Below are positions 56,874 through 64,000 of a stretch of 64,000 bases of DNA, one piece after another. Every line of letters starts with the position of its first letter. Position 1 is the stretch's first letter. The DNA is from Maratus speciosus (taxonomy: Eukaryota > Arthropoda > Arachnida > Araneae > Salticidae): NCBI GenBank assembly GCA_963932465.1, contig OZ010790.1, forward strand, positions 346,419,087 to 346,483,086. Direction: 5' to 3'. The notes under the pieces were generated by a model. The model did not search any database and had not been told where the DNA came from. It was given only the letters and a program-made list of their open reading frames with translations. The translations under genes were made by a program, and so were the position numbers.

Positions 56874-57894
56874 CCCTGCCGGCTCGGGCCTACAGGCGGA
56901 GGTAGATTTCGAAGTTAAGTACTAAATTCACCAACAAAACTTAAATCAAGATTAAAGATAAACCCAGTTCCTTCGCTAAGAATGAGCTCTAGGGAGCTAA
57001 ACATTTTGTGAAAATTCTAATATACACACACGCATGCATATGGAACATGTTTAAAAATGGCTAAATCAAATTCAGAGAACCTCAAAGTGTTAAAATATGT
57101 TAATATTTCCATACTCGAGTTTTTATCATGTTTTAATACGTTTCTTCAAACTCAATGACGTTACATATTCACCTGCTGTGGTCCATTACATTTTCAATAC
57201 GACGCAATATTTTGTTGTTTTTTTAATTCTTCAAACTATTTATTTCATTTTGAATTTTCATGCAGAAATCTTGCTCTAGAAAACTTGTGACGTAATATTC
57301 AATTTGTTTTCAATTCGTCAAACTATTTATTTCATTTTGAATTTTCATGCAGAAATCTTGCTCTAGAAAACTTATGACGTAATATTCAATTTGTTTTCAA
57401 TTCGTCAAACTGTTTATCTAATTTAATTTTTCACGTGAAAACATTGCATTAGAAAAACAATTGTTGTGATGAGAATTTTATTGCTTTTTTTTTTATTGTT
57501 GGCAACAGCTATAACGAAAAATATTTATTTTTTTCCTGCCATTGTTGTGTAAAAGCTGGTTTTATCAGAATCATGTTAAGACGGTATACAAAATTTTAAA
57601 CCTTCCCCATTCCCATTCCCTTGGACCGATTTTGCTCATTTTCAATCCCCGCCGAGAAATTAGCCATCTTAAAGTTGTTGGCGAGTTTGAAGACGTTGCG
57701 TGCATAATTGCGACTTTTATCGTGCGGACAAAATTTAGTACATACATACATACATATATATATATATATAAACTTTTTAGGTGGGGGTGGTTTTGGGTTC
57801 CTCGGGTCATGTAATGAAAAATTATGAAGGAATTTTTCAAAAGTCGTACCATGGTAACGACTGCAATAGGTAGTATTTCTTACGAAATCTACCT
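56874..57894 (+). mobile_element. TIR element W copy 2
   Basis: AGGTAGATTTCG at 56900 and CGAAATCTACCT ending 57894, same GC-rich left tail from 56874. Nearly identical to copy 1 apart from a shorter (TA)n tract (57763-57771) and point changes, so both copies are recent. Frames at 57097-57279, 57542-57814 and 57571-57852 fall in this element and match no transposase I recognise. Confidence 0.82.
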
Positions 57895-59633
57895 AATATT
57901 ATCTGCGTCGTGCTTCTGAGGCAGCGCTCAAAAACGTATCTCGAAATCTATCACGGCTTCAGAAGCTGAAATTTTGGCAGAATATTTTCTAGGAATATAA
58001 ACATTAGATCGGATGATTTTTTTTTATTTGTTCCCCTTTAAAAAGCTTCTGGCCTAAAATCTATGACAGCCTTCCTGATAAAACTTTAATTATCATTTTT
58101 TATCAACCACCTTAAATTAAAAACAAAACAAAACAAACAAACAAACAAAAAACAGTATAAGAGCCAGACCTCACTCGTTATAAACTCTTATAACTAATGA
58201 TAAAATTGTCACAGCGCGCTGAAATTTTGTATGCATGAAGAACATGACATAATTTTACATGGGAATTTTTTTTTTTTAAACCGAAACCCCCTAAATTTTG
58301 ATATAGCGCTAATATAAAGACCGACAACAACAAACACTTATAACTCGGTTCCAAATTACCACTGTCCACACAATTTCCTATGGTAAACGGAATCGTTTAA
58401 ATGGGTGGGGAGGAGGGCTCTGGCAAATTTTTGTAAAACCCACCATATTTTAATGTGTCATAAATATAAGGCGCTGACAACTTCAATCACTCATACTCAT
58501 TGTAGTTGTCGTAGCACACTCTTTTTAAAATGTACGGATTTTCTTTCACGTAAGCTTTAAAATTTTCAAAGAGAGAAAATACTTCTCTTTATTATCTTCT
58601 GTCTTTATTTGTTATCTTTTTTCTCATTTTCTTTCTTTTACAATTCACCGGAGAAAATTCCCAAGGGCTTTCAGAATCCCCTATACCTGTATACAATAAG
58701 TACAATGGAACTTTTGTGATCCTGATTATTACACCTTATGAATGACATCCAAATATTCATAGATAAAAGATTTATCCCCTAGAAATGTTACTTTAAGGGG
58801 AGTCGGAATCCCTATACCTGTCATGTTAAATTAATGTACCTTTTCTCATAAACTACTTAAGATATGGATTTGAAAAAAAAAAAAAATTATGCATAAAATA
58901 AACAATTCTTAATAATCTGAAGTTAAATTTATAATTAAATAAAGCTTAGATATTTAAAAAAAAATTCTGAAGTAGAAACCACATTCAAATTTTATAAAAC
59001 ATGCATTTTTTTTTTCAAAGATAATGATAAGAATAAAAAAAAGTTCTTTTTATGAGTTTAAACAATTCACCCCAGATTAAACAGGGATATGTATAGAATG
59101 TCCATGTTCAAGCAAAATTTCAAAGCATAATGTATAGTAGTTTTTTCAAAAAGGCACATCGAAGTTTAAAAAACAACATTTTGAGAAAATCAAGTTTAAA
59201 GTAAATAAATGAAAGTAGATAAGCAAGCAGAATTACTAAAAATTTTCCAACTTCTGGTTGCCGTAGAAACAAAAGTAATATATCAGTAGAAAGAGGATGA
59301 ATGGTAGATTCAAAATATTAAAAAATCGAAAATTCGATATATTTTAGGTTTTGACCTTCCAACTGCCCTTAAGTTGCTTTATTAATTTAATTCACTAGAA
59401 AGCATTGCTTTTTTTTTAAGCCTTTTTTTTTTGTGTAGGGATTTATGTTTTAATGATAAAAATACTATCCCTCTATTCTAAAAAAATTAACTAACGCTAT
59501 CAGTGCTGTCGTAAATGAATGTTTTGTGACCGGACGTCTTTCTTCGCTAATATTATGAAAATCATTGCATACAAAAATATGAAAATTGGTAGTATTATAG
59601 AGAAATGTTTGATAAACGAGCTAAAGCAACGTT
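57895..59633. other. Spacer, no gene seen
   Basis: AT-rich, includes an AAAC tandem tract near 58120-58152. The frame at 58178-58369 is unrecognised. Confidence 0.45.
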
Positions 59634-60205
59634 TTAAGGAGTGATCCATAAATGATGTCACACTTTTTTTCAATATTTTTGACCCCCTCCATCCCTTTGT
59701 CACAAACTGTCATACTTCACCTTACCTCCCCCCCCCCCCCCCCTCTTGTCACATGTCAAGCTATGTTACATAAACATATACTTGCAGTTCAGAAACAAAG
59801 CACTGCGTTATAGATCATATTTAAAATTTTATTTTTAAACTTTAACTATGTGCTTTAATGACATTTGTGAGCATAACAATAAAAATGATTCGTGTACTTA
59901 TTTTATATGAAATAAGATTAAGGTTTACAACAAAAAACATAATTAATATACAATAGTAATAAAATATTAATATGAAAGAACAATATTTGACTTTAAATCT
60001 TATCCTTACTTTACGAATACAAAATACTTTAATTTTAAAATAACTTCAAAATTTAATTACTGATTTTTAATGCTTTTATATTAACCAAAATATGTGATGT
60101 CACATTTCTTCTTACCCCCTCCTACCCCCTTGTCACAAACTGTCACAATTAGACGAACCCCCTTCCCCCCCTCCAAGCGTTACATCATTTGTGGACGGCC
60201 CCTAA
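59634..60205. mobile_element. TIR element with GATCCATAAATGATGTCAC ends
   Basis: TTAAGGAGTGATCCATAAAT and (reverse of right end) TTAGGGGCCGTCCACAAAT are matching inverted termini, continuing GATGT(C/A)AC. This terminus type (GGCCGTCCACAAAT..) is common among arthropod DNA transposons. Sub-terminal GACCCCCTCC...TTGTCACAAACTGTCA blocks are repeated at both ends. Non-coding. Confidence 0.72.
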
Positions 60206-62782
60206 GTAGAAGAATTATTTTAAGAGCTATTTAAGTCGGTCAGAATCGTTCCATTAAAAAAGTTTTATAGGAACAAAGACTATACACAGGAATTCAATGA
60301 TTTTTCCAAAGGGTATGCATTAGAAGCTTCCAGTGTGCAGACTGCATTTGTTTATTTTTTAATTTGACTAATTTTTTAAGGATTTATTTCAATTTTAAAT
60401 TCAACTTTTCAGCATTTCCAGAGATATTTTTTACATATTTTAGAAAAAGTTATTATTTTAAATTGTTGCCGATAATAAAAACAGCCCAAATAATAATATT
60501 TCCTTTAAATTAAAAATTTAGTTACTATTATCATAAACAGAAAGAAAAAAAATTAAATTAGAATTAAATGATTACGTGTTAATAGCAGGAAAATATTGAA
60601 AATTACGTCACAAAAACTGTAATTTTTCGGGTAAAATGGCACGCAGGGCCAGACTAATTTCGCTTTTACTGAAAAATTTTTTAAACTTCTAAGAACCGCG
60701 CAATTTCAATGTTTACACCGTCGAATGGGGAGGGGAGGTGGATGTTCTTTTAAGTGCAATTTGTGCGAAAACTGTATCTGAATTAATTATTTTTCATGGT
60801 TTTAAAAATAAGTTTTAAGAATGATTTCTTTTTAAACCTATTTTTATCGTGCACAGCCCAATTACAAAAGATTTTATAATTAGGCCGTTTTCACTTAAAA
60901 CAATATAAATAGTTCAGAATTTGTTTCCGGATAGTATTCTATAACGAAATTAAAGCTTCATCAATAAATAAATATAATACAAATAAACACAATTACAAAT
61001 ATAACAGATACGTAATTGAAGTACGCAGTTTAACCACTGAAATTATCAGAAAAAAATCTGCTTTAAGTAGCGAAATCTTTGAAGCAACTCCTAGCATGCG
61101 AAGTATCGCTGTCAATGAATTTAAAAAATATTACATATAAAAAAGAAATCTATTTGAGTTTTCGAAAAAAAAATTAAAATAATAATCTCACCTATATTGT
61201 GTAAACTGGAAACCCGTGTTGGATTTGGATCCCCAGGTTTGCTATAATACAAAAATACGACTGTAAAGTAGAAAGCACAAGATGCTAAATGTCGAGTCGA
61301 ACAAAACATTTGAATTACCTAAGTACTATCGAAGTCAAAGTACTAAAACTTAATGGTCATTGATTTCTACCTCTTAATAAAATATGCTACAATAGATTAT
61401 GTTTGACGGAGAAATCTAATTATAAATCGTCTGAAGGAATTTTTAATGCTCCTGTATGTTTGTTACTGTCCTTCTTAAAATTTTCGCAATTTTCAAAGAA
61501 AAATAATTTTGTGAACATCAACAGAACGAAACTTTCTTTCGGCGATTAAAATAACAACGAAATAAAACAATGGTAATTCGATGGGCTAGGATAGCAAATT
61601 ATAAAGTGTGCTCGGATCCATATAAGCACGCCACTGAAGGGTGGCGTTTCCCCCTTTTTGAATTCTTGAATTGTTTAAAAAAGTAATAATGATACATAAT
61701 GTAAATGTGGCTAACAAAAAAAGGGGGGGGGGATATGAAACTTTAAAATTAATAAATAATGGTAGGTCGTATTTCTCCAATAATATTTATAGAATTTTCC
61801 ATAATGCACAAATGAAAACGTATTAGGATAAATGCAATGTTGTCACTACTAATTTGATTCAGTCCTGTTATTTCAGTAATGTAAAACTGCCATTATATGC
61901 AATTATTCTATAAGTTTTAATAATTCAACTGCATTTCTTTCATATCTTATTAAATGTGAAATCTTAAACTTGGTTGTTGTGTGGGCTCTGTTATAACGAG
62001 CAAAAATTGCTGCTCCTTCGTTCTCGTTAAAAACGAATTCAAATATATATATATATATATACCAATTCAATTTCATTCAGTTTAATATATAAAATTATAT
62101 ACAACATCGCAAAACAAAGATACCTCAGGTTTATGGAATAATAATAACTTTTTGAATGCAAATAACATACTCGGGGGGGGGGGGGGTGGGCTCGATACAG
62201 GCAAAAATTAGAGGTTATTTGAGGTCCTCTCATAAAATTTCCGTTAATACAAAGGGCTCCTTCACAAATTTTAGTTTAATGAAAAAGAACACTTTTCAAA
62301 ATTCAATTTAATTAAAGTGGACCTTACACAAAATTCCATTTTTTAAAAAGGATCATTTCACGAAATGTCATTGGATGGAAATGTCAGCAAACTCTTAATA
62401 AATGTTTTATTTCGATAATATTTAAAATGCGTAATCTGCAAATAAAACAAATGCACAGAACGAAAAACTTTAGAAAGGAAACTTTTAAAAGCTAATTATA
62501 TACACACATATAATATATTTTATAAAATATGTTGTATTTTTACAGAATATATTATACTACAAAATTTATTATATTTACACAAAAATATAACAAATTTTAC
62601 AAAAATAACTTTAAATTTTTGCAAAATAGGAACACAAATACTAAAAATAAATAATAATAATAATAATAACCTTCTATCAACTCCTTATCGATTCTTCTTT
62701 ATTATTCATTACCCCTTATATTTTATCAATTATAAAAATTTAATTGATCTAATTGAAAATTTAATTCATTATAGAGAGCATA

Positions 62783-62818
<36 letters not shown>

Positions 62819-63598
62819 TTTTTTGGAGAGGAGAGGCATAAGAAAATTTAATAATTTTCAAATAAATATCAGATACAAATGTAAGAATGGCAAAAGAAAA
62901 TTCAATAATATTCAAATAAAAATAATACCTTATAAAATTCAGTAGAAATTATGATATGGGATATCCTAATTTAAATCATATCACTAACGACTGTCCAACT
63001 TTAGTTCCGGAGATCGGAATAATTCACGTGGTGAGATAAAGAAACCAGAACGTTACCTGACTATATCTTAGCAGGTGGATGCTATGCTTACATATTCTTC
63101 AAAAAAAAAATTGAAAGGGACTTAATACCCTTTGAAATGTCTACGGAGTATGCATTATAGATAAGTCTAGACATTCTCATTGTTAATTCCCTGTGTTAGA
63201 GACCATAAAGCAAATGATTTAGATAAAAGGATATTTTACCTGTGGGGTGCAACCTTAGATAAATGAATATCAAAGCAGAATATGCTACAAAGATTTCAAC
63301 AGTAACTGTTTTCAAATATTTTATGGGCGTTTTCGTTTCCATTGAGGGATAAAGTTGTGAATTCGACAGCTAGCAGTTACAGATAACAGAATCAAATCAT
63401 AGGATTCTATATTTCAGGTAGTTGCCAAGAGGGACGAAACTATGGGGAAGGGCAGCTGCCCTTGGCGCTAGATTTGGGACGGTGCAAAAAAGGAACAATC
63501 ATATAAATATTAGAGACAAACGAAAATTGAAATTGCGCATGTGAAAATATTTTATAACTATTATTAATATTTTATTATTTTTTCTTTTGATAACTTAG
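60206..63598. other. AT-rich region, no gene seen
   Basis: Holds a G-run at 62174-62186, a fragment related to the 25142-25597 element (62215-62365), an ATA trinucleotide tract near 62645-62670 and a 32-bp poly(A) at 62784-62815. Frames are short and unrecognised. Confidence 0.45.
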
Positions 63599-63910
63599 GA
63601 AAATTTAAAATATGTATATATGTATGCTTAAAGTGATAACACTACAATTAAAGGCTTATAAATACCTTTCAATAAATTAATCTACGTATTTCGTATGCAC
63701 AATCGGCGACATTTTCAAGATCCAAATTGATATAAAATCAATATTGGTCTAATCAAATATTTTTTTTAATCAATATTGATCTTGATATTGTCACCGATCG
63801 CTCATAAGAAACATGTAGATATGTTTGTTAAACGGTATTTATGAGCCTTTAATTGTACTGTTATCACTTTTAGCATATATATATATATATATATACATAT
63901 ATTTTAAGGT
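63599..63910. mobile_element. Foldback MITE (~310 bp)
   Basis: 63601-63740 and 63770-63910 are imperfect inverted repeats: AAAGTGATAACACTACAATT versus AATTGTACTGTTATCACTTT, then ATCGGCGACATTTTCAAGAT versus ATCTTGATATTGTCACCGAT. Outer ends lie in TATA-rich sequence. Confidence 0.72.
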
Positions 63911-64000
63911 AATGCGATTTTCTTAAAAATTATACAGGAAAATTTACTTTCGTCAGGTTAGAAAGTGTGATAAAATTGTAGGGAGGCAGCGGATATTGAT

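Noticed and set aside
57542..57852. Overlapping 90- and 93-codon frames on both strands
   Set aside because: Both lie in element W copy 2 and read through its (TA)n tract; W copy 1 has a different tract length and breaks them.

Overview
The window is a piece of an AT-rich, intron-rich animal genome, most likely an arthropod. A chelicerate such as a spider is possible, but nothing in the sequence proves it. There is no operon structure and no rRNA, tRNA, CRISPR array or viral gene that I can recognise. Nearly all long open frames are translations of tandem repeats.

One host gene can be supported: the 5' part of a HELZ-type RNA helicase gene (helicase with zinc finger) on the minus strand. Four coding exons splice in frame at 34400-34580 (ATG at 34572), 17527-17833, 5731-5904 and 2328-2713. 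Together they encode about 346 residues: a C2H2 finger, a CCCH finger, and the conserved region before the helicase core. The gene leaves the window on the left, so the helicase motifs are not here. The introns are 16.6, 11.6 and 3.0 kb and are packed with repeats.

The rest is a dense, nested landscape of non-autonomous DNA transposons and satellites. Intron 3 and the left edge hold one TIR element (404-1720) and a small MITE (5007-5394). Intron 2 (5905-17526) holds most of the arrays of a ~30-bp CpG-rich unit built on TTTGACGAAATTCGCG, carried inside TIR elements, and a TIR element with a ~146-bp satellite (10765-11802). Intron 1 (17834-34399) holds a decayed Tigger element, a 3-kb ~140-bp satellite with trimeric higher-order structure, nested TTAA elements, and a nested pair of hAT-type elements with perfect 8-bp target duplications. 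Upstream of the gene (34581-64000) lie TTAA elements, foldback elements, a ~146-bp satellite (45280-49905) interrupted by an array-bearing TIR element, a pair of ~1-kb TIR elements, and a G-rich dispersed repeat.

The most unusual observation is that the same ~30-bp tandem array sits inside at least three element families with different terminal repeats (CAGACCTGCCAAC, CAGGGGTGATTCTG and CAGGGTTC...). Two intact copies have exact 6-bp target duplications, one verifiable against the empty site in neighbouring satellite monomers. I found no transposase except a C-terminal Tigger remnant, so these families must be mobilised in trans or be extinct.
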